Part shown: positions 11,242 to 22,536 of the stretch, one piece after another
Layout: each line of letters begins with the position of its first letter
How positions within the stretch are numbered: position 1 is the stretch's first letter
Origin: Odiellus spinosus
Taxonomy: Eukaryota; Arthropoda; Arachnida; Opiliones; Phalangiidae
DNA length: 64,000 bases
Direction of reading: 5' to 3'
Assembly (NCBI GenBank): GCA_963920705.1
Contig: OY987233.1
Coordinates: 12,697,459-12,761,458 of the forward strand
Program-made: the position numbers and the translations under genes
Notes under the pieces: model-generated
Seen by the model: the letters and a program-made list of their open reading frames with translations, nothing else
The model's database searches: none
Told to the model about the DNA's origin: nothing

Positions 11242-12130
11242 TCTGTTTACTATTCAAGCGCGTATGGAAACCCAACTTGAATTAGAAAGCTCGTTTGTAA
11301 GGCAGCTTCGCGCGCTCTGTAAACTCTAATGTGATTGGCTAAACCGTATGCGCATATGACTAAGAGAAAATACGTATGGCGCGAATGAATAATTAATTTG
11401 CTGGATATGATCTGGGATGTATCTGTTATTTTTGAGTGTGTATTTTAGCTCGGGGGGTCACGTTCGTTTTTAGCTCTGTCTCTATCTCTCTCGGATCGTT
11501 CTCTCTTGTCTAATTCATTAATTATGCAAATTTAATCAACGTACTAAAACGCGTATTTTTTATTCATTTTCCACGTTTCCGTTATATCATATTATTTGAT
11601 ATTTCCCCTAATTAAATACACGATTAATAAATTAATTTTAATTTCAAGATGATTGGCTCGACGTTAACTCTTTTAATTAACTCTCCTTCGAATCGTAGTC
11701 TTAATTATCGTTAGTTTTTTATTAGAGTGATGAAAGGAAGCCGACTTTTAGGGTTTATCTTTCATAAAGGTTTTCATATTTGCCCCTGTAAAAGTGTTCT
11801 AGCCTCGGTGCTTCGGTGTGCGAGGAAAAGATATCATATAGGGTGAATTTGAAAAAAATATTAAAAGTTACTCTTTACCTATTTAATTAATTATTCTTAA
11901 TTAATTTCTACGCTCTATTTAATTAACCGCGACTTTAATTACTCGATAAAATAAGTACTTGAAGGTTTTTTAATTCGATTTTTTTTTTCGGATATTTGAT
12001 TTTTGTTATTTGTGCATATTTGATTAAGGTTACGTAATTGAAAGACTTAATTTTATTAGAGCTCTATGTGCTTCCCACCTAATATTGATGAATTTGATAA
12101 ATAACAAGCAAAAACCCGTGAAACATTACG
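11242..12130. other. intergenic, no gene recognised
   Basis: AT-rich sequence with a CT-rich patch at 11470-11515. No coding signal is seen. Confidence 0.5.
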
Positions 12131-12430
12131 GGACATATAAAATTTAGGAATTTTCGAGAACCTCCCAGAATGTTCTAGGCTTTTCTAGAATTTTTCCGAA
12201 AACTTTCCAGAATTTTACATCATTTTCTAGATTTTTTTGTAGACTTTTCTACAATTTTCCGTAATTTTTCCAGAACTTTTCAGACCTTTCTAAAACTTTC
12301 AAGCCCTTTCCAGACCTGTGATTTTTCAAGCCCTTTCCAGACCTATGATTTTTCAAGCCCTTTCCAGACCTATAATTTTTCAAGCCCTTTCCAAACCTTT
12401 CTAGAACTTTCAAGCCCTTTCCAGACCTTA
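12131..12430. repeat. degenerate TTTCCAGA-type tandem repeat
   Basis: The left part (12131-12300) is a diverged short-period repeat built from TTCTAGAATTTTTCC-like phrases. The right part (about 12299-12428) has about four clearer 27-bp units containing AAGCCCTTTCCAGACC. It is non-coding. Confidence 0.85.
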
Positions 12431-13384
12431 AAATGGCATACGTAAATTGTAGGAATTGAGATTAAGCCAATCGAAGTTCATTTATTGATTCACCGAGCTT
12501 GGAACGCTTGCGGGGGGCTAATATAAAACGCCTGACGCCAAGTCGATATTTTTAAATTTCGAATTTAATCTAGATCTGTTTTCATTGTAACTCGGACTAT
12601 TTTCTCTAGGCTTTTACCCCGCCAAGATCCTACGTATCCTTGAACCTCGCAGTTGCTAAGCTATTACTGTTCTGTCGCTAGAGCTAGGGGGAGAGAAACC
12701 TTATTGTTTTATAAGGGGATGGAATTTGGGGTGTTATGGCCCGGGTAAGGAGGGAGGGGGCGGTAAATTGCGCTTGACCGTCATCCCCGCCCATGAACCC
12801 CCCAAATAAAACAATGCCCACCCAATAAAATACTCGGAGAAGAAGAGACCAGCCGTCTATCTGTAGAAGCCCCCCCCCCCCAGTCTTACCCCAGAATCCA
12901 ATAGGCAGGCAGATATCTCGTCCGCAGTCCCCACAGTCATCAAGTTCCTTTCAATCGGAAAATACCGAACGCCATAAACTTATCCAAAAACATTCTTGGA
13001 AAGGACTCGAATTAGCCGAGAAAAATTAGAATGGAAGACCCTTCTAAGGCTGCGTATCATTATACATATTAAAACTTAACTTAAGAGTCTCCAGTGTTGT
13101 AAGTTGTAATATAGCCAAATTTCTTTATAATTACTAAATTCAACAAGAACTCTTATCTCGGGAAATTAGTATAGTTTATATACGTTGTAAATTCTACTTT
13201 TATTGGACAAATGGGACCATTCTACTTCACTAGAAGCTACTGGCATACTGCAACGCGTACCGAAGATACCGCCTCAATAGACAATGCATTACATTTGATG
13301 ATCGGCCCATAACATTGAATAATACTTTAAGCGACGCCTACCGGACGCGTTTCGGTTCGCGTCTCTGAACGCGCGCGTTCCCGG
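12431..13384. other. intergenic with C12 run
   Basis: A run of 12 C lies at 12870-12881, with a purine-rich GGGAGGG stretch near 12750. No gene is recognised. Confidence 0.45.
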
Positions 13385-13816
13385 CTATCCTGAGGTCATA
13401 ATATATTTGTCCTCCGTCTTTGTCCGTATTGTTTGTAGGTTAGCGTGTTGAAAATGGAGTGCCCATTCCCACGCTATTTTATCGCCCGTTTTGCTCGAAG
13501 AGAACAACCTTAGAAGGGATGTTAATCGTTCGTCACGCGAGGAAAAGATCGCTACTATCCATTCTAGCTTTCTAAGATTGTTAACGTACCTAATCATTGG
13601 CCGTAGTTCCCTTAGTTTGTCGGTTTGGTCATTTCGGGCATCTCTCACTTTCGCGTGCTCGCCTCCAATAGCCATCAGAAGGTTTCTCTTCCCTCCCTTT
13701 GGCCTTTTAGACCATTTCGATGGCAATGGGGGAATGCCAATCGATGACGCGTATACGTCTAAACGGGGGAACTGAAAATAAACTGATAACCGCCGCCATA
13801 AAACGCCACCTGGCAC
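13385..13816 (-). CDS. hypothetical open frame, 143 codons, unrecognised
   Basis: This is among the longest non-repeat frames in the window. The apparent start is not ATG. On the - strand the sequence TTTATTTTCAG, a good splice acceptor, lies in the frame's first codons, so a real exon could begin just after it at about 13774. The predicted peptide is charged and lacks low-complexity runs (for example NDQTDKLRELRPMIRYVNNL). The phrase DKLRELRP faintly recalls the DKL-x-x-(I/V)RP motif of piggyBac transposases, but the expected partner motifs are missing, so I do not assign it. It could be a decayed transposon exon or chance. The opposite strand is also open over parts of it. Confidence 0.25.
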   Translation of the reverse strand: MPGGVLWRRLSVYFQFPRLDVYASSIGIPPLPSKWSKRPKGGKRNLLMAIGGEHAKVRDARNDQTDKLRELRPMIRYVNNLRKLEWIVAIFSSRDERLTSLLRLFSSSKTGDKIAWEWALHFQHANLQTIRTKTEDKYIMTSG

Positions 13817-15322
13817 GACAACAACCTACGTTATTACGCGCCCAGATACCACACTCATTCGCGCCCCTTACCCACCTTCTATTCTATAGGGTATCTCTCT
13901 TGGAAGAAACCCTAAAGGTTGTTAGGAAGCTAGGTGTTAATTTGATTGGTTTTCGACCCATTCGAAGATCATTACTCTTTTAATGTATAAATTAATTGTC
14001 ATTTTTGGAAGTGTCTGAAACGATTAGAACTCTCTCCGAAGCTTGTTAAGAAAGTTAGTTTCATAAAATGATGAAAGTTTAGAGGTTAAAATCGCGTATC
14101 TCTTTTTAATTTTTTTGCCACACCACCGCCTTACCAGGGGTTCTAGGCTCTTATATTGACCGAGGATGGAGATGTACGTGGAAAAATATGAAAAAGCTCT
14201 AGAAAACTTGAAAAATCCGTGAAAATCGGTAAAATCTAAAATCACAAGGAAATGTAAACCTTGTACCGATGAAGATTTTCAAAGCGCTTATCAAATCTCA
14301 AACATTTTCCAAAAAACAAATTCCAAAAAATCCAAAATTGCGATGGCTGCACTTGAGGTGTGGCTTCTCTCCAGACGTATCCATCTTATTATTATCTCTA
14401 CATCCCTATGGTTAAGACATTTAAAATCGTAAAAGTTCATTTTCAATTATTATTATTTTACCCGAATAATATACATAATTTTTTTTTTTTTTTGTTAAAT
14501 GATAGGCAGGTCTTTTAATTTAATAGAAACGGTATGACGGTGGTTTTATTGTAACGGGCTATTTTAATTAAAACGAGCGCTTTTAAATTAAAATTAAAAT
14601 ACCGCGAATTTAAAACCAAAAAATCTTCGTAAGTTTTTTTTATTATTATTTAAACCTTAAGGTAACTCGAGCATATTTTGGATGTTAAACGTGCTGCTTC
14701 GTATATACGGATTGAACTCGCCATTGAAACGGGGTTAGCGATAAAAGGCGAATAAAAGAAAATTTATTTCAAACAAGATTTTGTCGAGTTGCTTGGGAAA
14801 ATATTTAAATGAAATGGGGCGGTTTATATAGCGAAAAGATTCCAGATTCCTCCTTCCCTATTGGTAGCTTCTTTTTCTTTTTCATTCCGCGAGTAAACAT
14901 TGTCGAAGCGAAAGAGGAAGCGATTTCCGCGATAACGCCGCCGCATTTATTTTAAAAAGGGGAGAAATAAAATGAAAAATTTCCCTCGGCTCCGCTCGAA
15001 ATCACGTGATTGAATTTTTCCCAGCCACCCAATCACCCATTCTCATTCTCGCGATTTAACCAAATAAAAAAAAGATGACACCCTATATACCTGGAGGAAG
15101 AAGACGTCTTCTCCTATAAACGAACGATAGAAATCAATCTTTAGATTCGGTCGAAACTCAAATACGATTATACAAATACTAAAACCTAGGCTAGCCTTTG
15201 AATTCGTATATAGTTTAACGTGTAAAACCCGTCTATTTACGGATATAATGCAAAAATTAACATTTCTAAACTTGGATTTCTCCGCTACGGTTTAAACTAT
15301 TAAGTCTCGCGCGCGCCAGTGT
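13817..15322. other. intergenic, no gene recognised
   Basis: AT-rich unique sequence with a run of about 15 T near 14480-14494. Short open frames show no domain. No repeat structure is evident. Confidence 0.5.
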
Positions 15323-15556
15323 TTAAAGCGGGTGCACACGGACTTATTTTCACGAGTTTCACGCTCGTGCGCTCATAAGCCGAATTCACACAGACCTATT
15401 TTCACGCGTTTCACGCTCACGCGCTAATGATACTTCTATGGGCGCACGAGCGTGAAACGCGTGAAAATAGGTCTGTGTGCATCCGCCTATAGAAGTACCA
15501 ATTAGCGCGCGAGCGTGAAACGCGTGAAAATAGGTCTGTGTGAATATCCGGCTTAA
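15323..15556. mobile_element. family F TTAA-flanked fold-back element
   Basis: It is bounded by TTAA at 15323-15326 and 15553-15556. It contains four copies of a block of about 40 bp with ACACAGACCTATTTTCACGC and TTTCACGCTC: two on the + strand (left) and two inverted (right), so it folds on itself twice. It is rich in CACGCG words. It overlaps an open frame on the - strand (15386-15700), which I therefore reject as a gene. Confidence 0.85.
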
Positions 15557-16484
15557 AAGTCTCGCGCGCGTGCGACTATTAAAATAGAGGTGGTTTCGAT
15601 TATCTCCTTCTTGGTCTCCTAAATCCCTTTTCTCTAACTTTCGTTTAATCACGCGCGAGATAGATAGTTTCGAAGTTTTGTTTGAAGTTGTGGAAATCAT
15701 CCCCCTCTCTCTTTCCTCCCTCTCCCCGCTTTTTGTTTATCCAGGATGTGCGAACGAGAATCACCCCGATATCGCGTCAAGGTGGGACCCCACACACCCC
15801 GGTATCTTTCCCAATCTATTTCTATTCTAGTCTAAAGTGACAACGCTGAGTTTTTAGCTCGAATGAAAGCAACGAACGTCTCTGATGGCGAAGAAAGATG
15901 CTATTTCGCATTGGCGCGTAAATTTGTCTCGGGACTGTTTTCTCTTATAGCTCCGATCCTTCTTTATTTCTCGCGTTCGGGAGATTCGGCTTCTGTCAAA
16001 GAGTCGAGTTGAAAAGGTAAAAACCCCCTCCAGCCTAGATTCGCGCCCCTTTTCTTATTGACGCACCCCCCCCCCCCCTCCGCGAAAGCGAGAAGACTGA
16101 AAAGTTTTGACATCTTCGCTATTCTTTTCTCCTCCCCTCCCTCCAGCATGCTTTTCACGTTCCACGTCGAGGTTTCCACGACAACTTTATCTCTCGTTCG
16201 TATGGTTTACGTACAAAGTTAAGTAGGGGAAACTGTCGGTAGTCTGGTTTGCGCACGCTCTGCAAACTTGGCGTTATCGAATCGTCGAAGCGGGGTGCGC
16301 TTATAATATATCCTCTTTTCTCTTAATTCGGAGCTCGGGACTTTTCCCGCCTAAAATCTTTTTCTTTCTTTCTACGCGTATACGCTTCGGGTTAAAATTG
16401 CACGCGCGTTGAAAGAAAGCTATGAGAATCGTATGTATAAGCGTACGTGGCGGGAGCACGCCTTTGTTCATACTTTTTTTACCT
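15557..16484. other. intergenic with C13 run
   Basis: A 13-C run lies at 16066-16078. The 71-codon - strand frame over it is probably chance. Nothing else is recognised. Confidence 0.45.
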
Positions 16485-16858
16485 TTAAAGGGAGGATGAA
16501 GATGAAAATCAAGTGATTTTGACCCCTCTAACCAATCGCGTAACGCCTTGTCTTCCAGCGCGCAAAATACTCGCGCGCGTTATTTATCACATCTCGCGCT
16601 CGACATAGCGCGTGCCACGAGTATTTTGTTCGTTGGAAGGCAGGGCGTTACGTGATTGGTTGGAGGGGCTCAATTTAAAAGAACAGTTAAATCTGGAACC
16701 ATCTTGATTTTTAAATCATTGGGATATATTTCCCGAATATATCCCAATGATTTAAAAATCAAGATGGTTCCAGATTTAACTACGCTGATAACTCTTATAA
16801 TTATTAGAATAGATTAAAAAATCACTTGGTTTTCATCTTAATCACTCTCCCTTTTTAA
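16485..16858. mobile_element. family E TTAA-flanked fold-back MITE, rearranged
   Basis: It is bounded by TTAA at 16485-16488 and 16855-16858. The ends are AGGGAGGATGAAGATG and its near reverse complement. The centre is a pair of inverted blocks with AACCAATCGCGTAACGCC and GGCGTTACGTGATTGGTTGG around GCGCGC-rich DNA. The right half carries an extra 44-bp perfect palindrome. Compared with the copy at 46243-47226, the left arm is shortened. Confidence 0.9.
16686..16780. repeat. 44-bp perfect inverted repeat with 7-nt loop
   Basis: The arms 16686-16729 and 16737-16780 are exact reverse complements (GTTAAATCTGGAACCATC and onward) around the loop TTCCCGA. It lies inside the family E element. The perfect match despite divergence elsewhere suggests recent formation or repair by template switching. 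Confidence 0.97.
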
Positions 16859-17902
16859 TTCGTAAATATAGGTGTTGGCTCGCGCTAAAAAGGTGTCTCT
16901 TTTTGGCGCCAAAATGTTAGAGCGCCTTTGGCGTATTGACCGACTAACGACTTTGACGGGATACACGGGAACTCGAGGGAAACTTTTAGGAAAAGTAAAC
17001 CTATCCCAGCGCGGCGCGGTGACTCTCGAAACATTTTTCTTAATTTGAAAAAGTTTTATTCTCTTCTTGTCGTATATTTCAGACGATGGGCTTTTAACCG
17101 CTTTTCGAATCTAGGTTAGGCAAACTAATAAACTTTTGGAGGGGCTCGCGTTGTATTTTTAGAAGAAAATTACTTTATTTCCATCCCCGCGCGGAAGTCA
17201 TTCGCTTTTGAGTTTTGACTATTTAAAAATATTTTATTGTTCTTGCTTTCTGTCATAAATAACACTTGGAAACTTTAAGCGAATGCTGGGAGGAAGACCC
17301 GTTACGAATCTACTGTACTTTTGATATTTCTCTAACTTTAGAAGCCGTAATAATTCCGTTTTCGACCTAAACCCGTCGGATCGCGAGTTGAAACCAATCC
17401 ATTTTCTCCCGTACTTTGAGAATCCTTAGTAATTTCACCCTCCCCCCCGGGGAGGGGGATTCTGGGGTCACGAACCCGATATCGTTACGTCCTCAAGAAG
17501 AAACCTAATAAAAATATACCAGTACGTCTTAGCGATCGCCTTGAGGTTAAACCCAATACTAACTTTGAATAATTTTTTCAAAATTTTAACAGATATACGT
17601 TGAAAAGTCAAATCAAATTCTTGGAAATTTTTTGATGTAAACTTAAATTTAATTCGGCGGAAATTAAATCTTCTCGATTACCAAACCAATATTTATCGTT
17701 TACGATATTCGCGCTACTAATCCCTAAAATGAATAACTTAATTCGAATCTAATATTACTTAAAAAATAGTATATGATATAGATTAATTTAAAAACGCGTG
17801 ATAAATTAGAATCTAATAATAATTGTTAATCTCGCGGTTGTTCGTCTTCTGGTTGTCGCGCTCGGTGTTCGTGTCGCTGTCGGTGTCGTTGTGGTTCGCT
17901 GA
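16859..17902. other. upstream flank of the candidate exon
   Basis: Unique, mostly AT-rich sequence with an imperfect GGGGAGGG palindrome near 17440-17460. I see no confident core promoter. The 60 bp before 17903 is a T/G-rich tract that could be 5' untranslated sequence. Confidence 0.4.
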
Positions 17903-18292
17903 ATGACCCTGCCGCCGTCGATGGATGTGAAAGCGGCGCCAATTATCGGCAAACGGCTGAGCAAACGACTGAAAGCGAAAGGGGGCGGAAATCACGGCGC
18001 CCACGCCGCCGCCCAAGCCCTCGCGCTTTTCGCGGCCGCCTCCAACACTAACTCAAGCAATCAGTGCGCGGTCGCGGCGGCGGCGCTCGGAGCGATCGGA
18101 GCGGCGGGAGGGGCGGGCAATAACAAAAATTCCGCCCTCGGCAAGCAACTCTTGCAAGGACTCCTGGCTAAGACTCTGTTGCGAGGGGCGGCCAGCGGCC
18201 TCTCCATCACCACTCATCTGCCATTGCCACTCCCTTGGTTGGCACTCCTAGTGCAACTCACCGGAGCCAATAACAGAACCGCCAAGTCATTC
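17903..18292 (+). CDS. candidate first coding exon of an unidentified gene (Ala/Gly-rich)
   Basis: A strongly GC-rich open frame stands out from the AT-rich surroundings. ATG at 17903 follows an in-frame TGA directly (17900-17902), so translation would start here or at the second ATG (residue 7). The 130 codons end exactly at TTC|GTAAGA, a good splice donor in phase 0. Beyond it the frame continues only into AT-rich sequence and stops at 18391. The peptide has a basic patch (residues 17-26, KRLSKRLKAK), a long Ala/Gly/Asn-rich low-complexity stretch (about 27-75) and a Leu-rich, moderately hydrophobic region (about 79-117). There is no N-terminal signal peptide, and I recognise no domain. The next exon is not visible in this window, implying a long intron or a false prediction. 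A chance frame in a GC-rich patch remains possible. Confidence 0.5.
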
Positions 18293-18298
18293 GTAAGA
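18293..18298 (+). other. predicted splice donor GTAAGA
   Basis: It follows TTC at the sharp edge between GC-rich and AT-rich sequence and gives a phase-0 exon end for the frame starting at 17903. It is predicted from consensus only. Confidence 0.45.
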
Positions 18299-18404
18299 AC
18301 ACCTTTATTCTCGCATCCTTTCAAATTGAACGTTTTTACGCACGACCTAATTAATCAATGTCAATGTATTCAAACAGCGCGCGTCTTGTAAAGTTGGCCG
18401 TGCG

Positions 18405-18795
18405 ATGTACTCTTGTAGAGTTGGGCTTAGCAATGATGCATTCATGTAGAGTTAGGCAGTTAGGCTTAGCAGTAATGTATTCTTGTACAGTTGGGCAGTT
18501 AGGCTTAGCAATTATGTAATCTTGTAAAGTTGGGCATTTAGGCTTAGCTATTATGTGATCTTGTAAAGTTGGGCAGTTAGGCTTAGCAGTTATGTATTCT
18601 TGTAGATTTGTGCAGTTAGGCTTATAGCAATTGATGTATTCTTGTAGAGTTGGGCAGTTAGGCTTAGCAACGATGTATTATTGTAGAGTTGGGTAGTTAG
18701 ACTTAGCAACGATGTATTGTTGTGGAGTTGGGCAGCTGGGCCTAGCAATATGATGTATTCTTGTATAGTTGAGCTTAGCAATGTATCCATGAACA
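18405..18795. repeat. about 39-bp minisatellite, 9-10 diverged copies
   Basis: GTTGGGCAGTTAGGCTTAGC, followed by a variable ATTATGTATTCTTGTA, recurs about ten times. The open frames on the - strand here are translations of the repeat. If the exon above is real, this array sits early in its first intron. Confidence 0.92.
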
Positions 18796-19844
18796 ATTGA
18801 TTTTACGAATGTATATTTGCAAATAGAGTTGGACTTGGCGAATATTTCCTTGTCGAAGTTTTCCGAGTGGTACATTGTCTTATTATTTTAGCATTTATAT
18901 AGCGCAGCCTTTAGGGTATGAAGGTCATTTTGAAGGGTACTTCGTTTTGTTTTTTCTCGCGATAATGCGCTCTTTAAACTTATACGTATAGACTTAAAAA
19001 AATCTTTCTCGGGAAAGGAGTCGATAGGCGAAGTATAAGCGAGCTATCTACTTAAACTCGGACTTATAGTGAAATATATCTAGATGTATCGTCTCGTGGC
19101 CATTTGTTTGAGAATGTATTGTTTCCGCGTGCGGGGAAGGGATTACCCGAATCACCTTTTCTCACCCCCCTCCCCCACCTGTCCCGGATATATCGCTCAG
19201 GCCAGCCAATCACGGATTTGAGTGCTCGTCCGCCCCCGTCCCCCTGCAACCAAATAGACGAGGATCGAGTTGGGAAGAGGAGGGAGCTTTGAAAGAATGG
19301 AGCCTGCGGGGCTTATCCCTCTCGGGGGTAAATCCTTTTCTCTCCCAGAAAACCGATCAAGATTCCCCAAACCATCATCATGATGGTCGTCTACTCCTCC
19401 TCTTCCTCCCGACCCAACAACGAAACCGAAAAATATATACTGGATGAAGCGATATCAGTCTTAGCTCGCCATATAGATACGACCAAGGGAGCCCCTATCT
19501 TAACCTTATCGGGCCGTAGACCGTACTCGGAATGATCCAACAGAGATTGACGAATGGTTATACTCCAATCGCGTACGCGTACGTCCAATTAACGCTGTTA
19601 ATATCGAAACTCTACAAGAGTTAGTACTTTAGGGGCTATACGAAATCCAATTGGTTTTATATATTTTATTTCTCCACTACTAATGAGCGTATCTAAAGAA
19701 AACTTCCCTCGTTCGTAATATATATTGATATTTATTATCATTTTGTTAAACCTATAGTCAAAAGTAAACTCGATGTTTTGTAGCAATATCGCAATATATG
19801 GTCTCCAAGCATGACGTCACGATTGGATAATTCCAATATATTTT
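18796..19844. other. no gene recognised
   Basis: Unique sequence. Short frames on both strands at 19064-19292 and 19391-19786 show no domain. Confidence 0.45.
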
Positions 19845-20215
19845 TAATCTTAACGCGAGCCACTATAAAGTTGATTTTTAAATCGTATTTTAGGCTTAGC
19901 GCGCGCCACTATAAAGCCGTTTTTCAAATAGTATTTTTGGCTTAGCGCGCGCCATTATAAAGCCATTTTTTAAATCCTATTTTAGACTTAACGCTCTACT
20001 ATAAAGCCGTGTTTCAAATAGTATTTTAGGCTTAGCGCGCGCCATTATAAAGTCGATTTTTGTATCATATTTTGGCATAGCGCGCGCCATTATAAAGTAG
20101 TTTTTTAAATCGTATTTTAGACCTAGCGCACGCCACTATGAAGTCCTTTTTGAATGGTATTTTAGGCTTAGCGAGCGCCGCCATAAAATCGTATTTTTAG
20201 GCTTAGCGTGCTCGG
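19845..20215. repeat. about 46-bp minisatellite with GCGCGC, about 8 copies
   Basis: The phrases TAGGCTTAGCGCGCGCCA, TATAAAGCCG and AATAGTATTTT recur with point changes. The GCGCGCC core recalls the GCGCGCGAC core of the 27-bp array at 6661, but the units are otherwise different. Confidence 0.9.
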
Positions 20216-21221
20216 TTTAGGTAAATAAGTCTCATTGTCGATAATAAGAATACGGATACGCCCTAGCTTAAATTTCGTTAAAGTTTCGTAATATTGATAA
20301 TGAGGGTCAAACTGACTAGAGCATTTTCTCGATTATAAAATAATAATAAAGAATACTCTAGGGATGCACTGATAACTTTACAATTGATATTTTTAAACTC
20401 AATTAAGGCCCGTCTCTTTATAACCCTTTTAACGTATCGAGTTATCGCTTAGTCATGTTGTGTGAGGGTTGGGGGAGGGGTGTTATTTAGATTTGTCGGG
20501 GAGCGATAAGTTAGGGTTGTTGATCCTGAATCTTATCCGTTTTGCTGTATGGAGGCGCGTTGGTATCTAGTTTCGCTACCGTCAGCGAGATCTCGGCTTT
20601 ATTTCTTATATAGTCGGTTGAGCGAGCGAGCGAACTTCTCGAGGCTCGCTGATCTTGTATTTATTTTTAGCCGCGATTCGCCGAGGCGCGGCGACGTGTA
20701 CCCTTCAAAATAAGAAGACCTTCCGGTTAAGTCCCTTCCCGGAAGGTAGCGCTTTTTAACGGCCTCGACCTAACGCCTCCTACCGGAGATTCTCTTCGAC
20801 TCGAAATGAACTCGACTTTTAGTAGCGAATATTCCCCAAACCATAACGACCGCGTTAATTTTAGAAATCACCCCGATGTCTCGGCTTAAATCACTCTCTC
20901 GTATGTTTACCGCTCGACGGAGATTATCTTAAATGTTAAAAACGAGGTTCTCGCGGGTCCTATAGACCGATTCGAAAATACCCTACAGAGAAAATATCTC
21001 CAAGGAGAACCCATCCCCCACTCCTCCGCCATACTAGGCTGAAATAAGAAAACTGTAGATGGCGCTGCTCCTCTCAAGACTTCCTATGTTCGCGGCCTTT
21101 TCAGAAATGGATCTATCTATACCTTAAAAAACTAGCGAAAAATTATCAGGCATCTCGTTCGTTGTCGAGTATTTGTCACGCGATCCTAATGGAATTTAGT
21201 CGCATTCACGGACTAGACTTT
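20216..21221. other. no gene recognised, partly GC-rich
   Basis: The CpG-rich stretch at about 20560-20800 has no long frame. The rest is unremarkable. Confidence 0.45.
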
Positions 21222-21550
21222 AGCTACGTTCACACTAACAATTTTAAAAACGTTTTGAGCAGTTTCGAATGTTCAAGCCGACTTTTGAAGCAAATAATTC
21301 CATTTTTTGACAAGGAATCTCTACATTTAACCCCAAATTTTCCATTTTTTACCTTTTCCAAACGACTAAAAACGATTTCAAAGTCTCTTGTGTGAACGCA
21401 GCTTTTGACACCGTTTTTAACCGTTTTGGAAAAGTCAAATTGGAGCTTTTTGGGGTCAACTGTTGAGATAAATCTTTTGGTTTGAAAACTCGATTTGAAC
21501 ATTCGAAGCGGTTTGAAAACAGTGATTCAGTGTCTAGTGTGACCGTAGCT
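21222..21550. mobile_element. family B2 inverted-repeat element, doubled
   Basis: It starts AGCTACGTTCACACTA. A matching inverted end GTGTGAACGCAGCT lies at about 21390-21403. A second half runs to CTAGTGTGACCGTAGCT at 21550. The inner parts (GAATGTTCAAGCCGAC and TTTTCCAAACG, with inverted counterparts) show a fold-back layout. The open frames on both strands here (21162-21502) lie within the repeat and are not genes. Confidence 0.8.
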
Positions 21551-21836
21551 TATGAGTAACCAAATCGACAAAATATAATCGACATCTGGGAAATTTTTTG
21601 AAACAACAATCGGAAACACGTTCGACGTCATCGCTGTGTTCCGATCCCTCGCTACTCCAAAATTAGAAAATGGTTCATCTTAGTAGTTAGTTATGTTTGC
21701 GGAAGCCTGAACTTAGCGCTATAGTAGGCTAAAAGGGAGGGAAGAACCGCGGCGGCGGATTGATACGTAACGAAAAAGTAGTTTTGAAGTGGCCCTGAAA
21801 CGCGATTATAGAGGACAGTATGATGAGCCAGGGCTA

Positions 21837-21996
21837 TTATAAAGAGACAGGTTTAAGCAGACCTCTGCCAAGCCACGTGACTGTTTGGAATCCATGGTTT
21901 GATTTCATGTTACGCGGCCATTTTAGGTCCTGTTGACATCTTAATAGATGGCGCCAGGAGAAATCAAGCCCGGATTTCAAACCTGCTCTTTACCAA
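21837..21996 (+). mobile_element. family H inverted-repeat MITE
   Basis: The left end (AAAGAGACAGGTTTAAGCAG, then CTGCCAAGCCACGTGACTG) and the right end (AAACCTGCTCTTTACCAAC) are imperfect reverse complements. Other copies lie at 22423 and 31693. It has no coding capacity. Confidence 0.8.
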
Positions 21997-22422
21997 CCTC
22001 GCGATGAGCGGGTGAAATATTTCTTATATCTCGTTAACCTTCTTGTTATTTGTTTGAAATATTCTTCAGTTTATTTTTAATTCTTTTTGGGCGGGATACG
22101 CGTCACTCGTTTAATGGTTGGTAAGTCGCGAACAATGACTTTGACTTCTATTACCTTTATTACTTTAAGCTACTCGGCTGTAAGGGGATTTATTTTTGTT
22201 GATTCTTGAATAGAATTCGGATGTCGGGCCAAGTTTTTGTTCTCTGTCACGGAGACGAGGGTGGCACCGTCAGCCAAAAGAAAAAAATTAACTTTTAACC
22301 CTCCGTAGCACGTCACTGATAATCGAGAGATACGAAATCCCCCGAGGGATATCAAATTTCCACTTGGAAACTAAAGATTTTAATGACATCTAAAATTTCT
22401 ATTTTTAAACCAAATTTAGTCG

Positions 22423-22536
22423 AGACAGGTTAAGCAGAATCTTCCCAAGCAACGTGACTGTTTGGAATCGGGCTTAATTTCCAAAGGGCGACCATTTTAA
22501 GTTCCACTGATGACTGAGTAGATAGCAATCGCATTC
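22423..22536 (+). mobile_element. family H fragment, left half
   Basis: GAGACAGGTTAAGCAGAATC, CGTGACTGTTTGGAATC and a following CCATTTTAAGTTCC match the left part of the copies at 21837 and 31693. The right end is missing. Confidence 0.75.
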
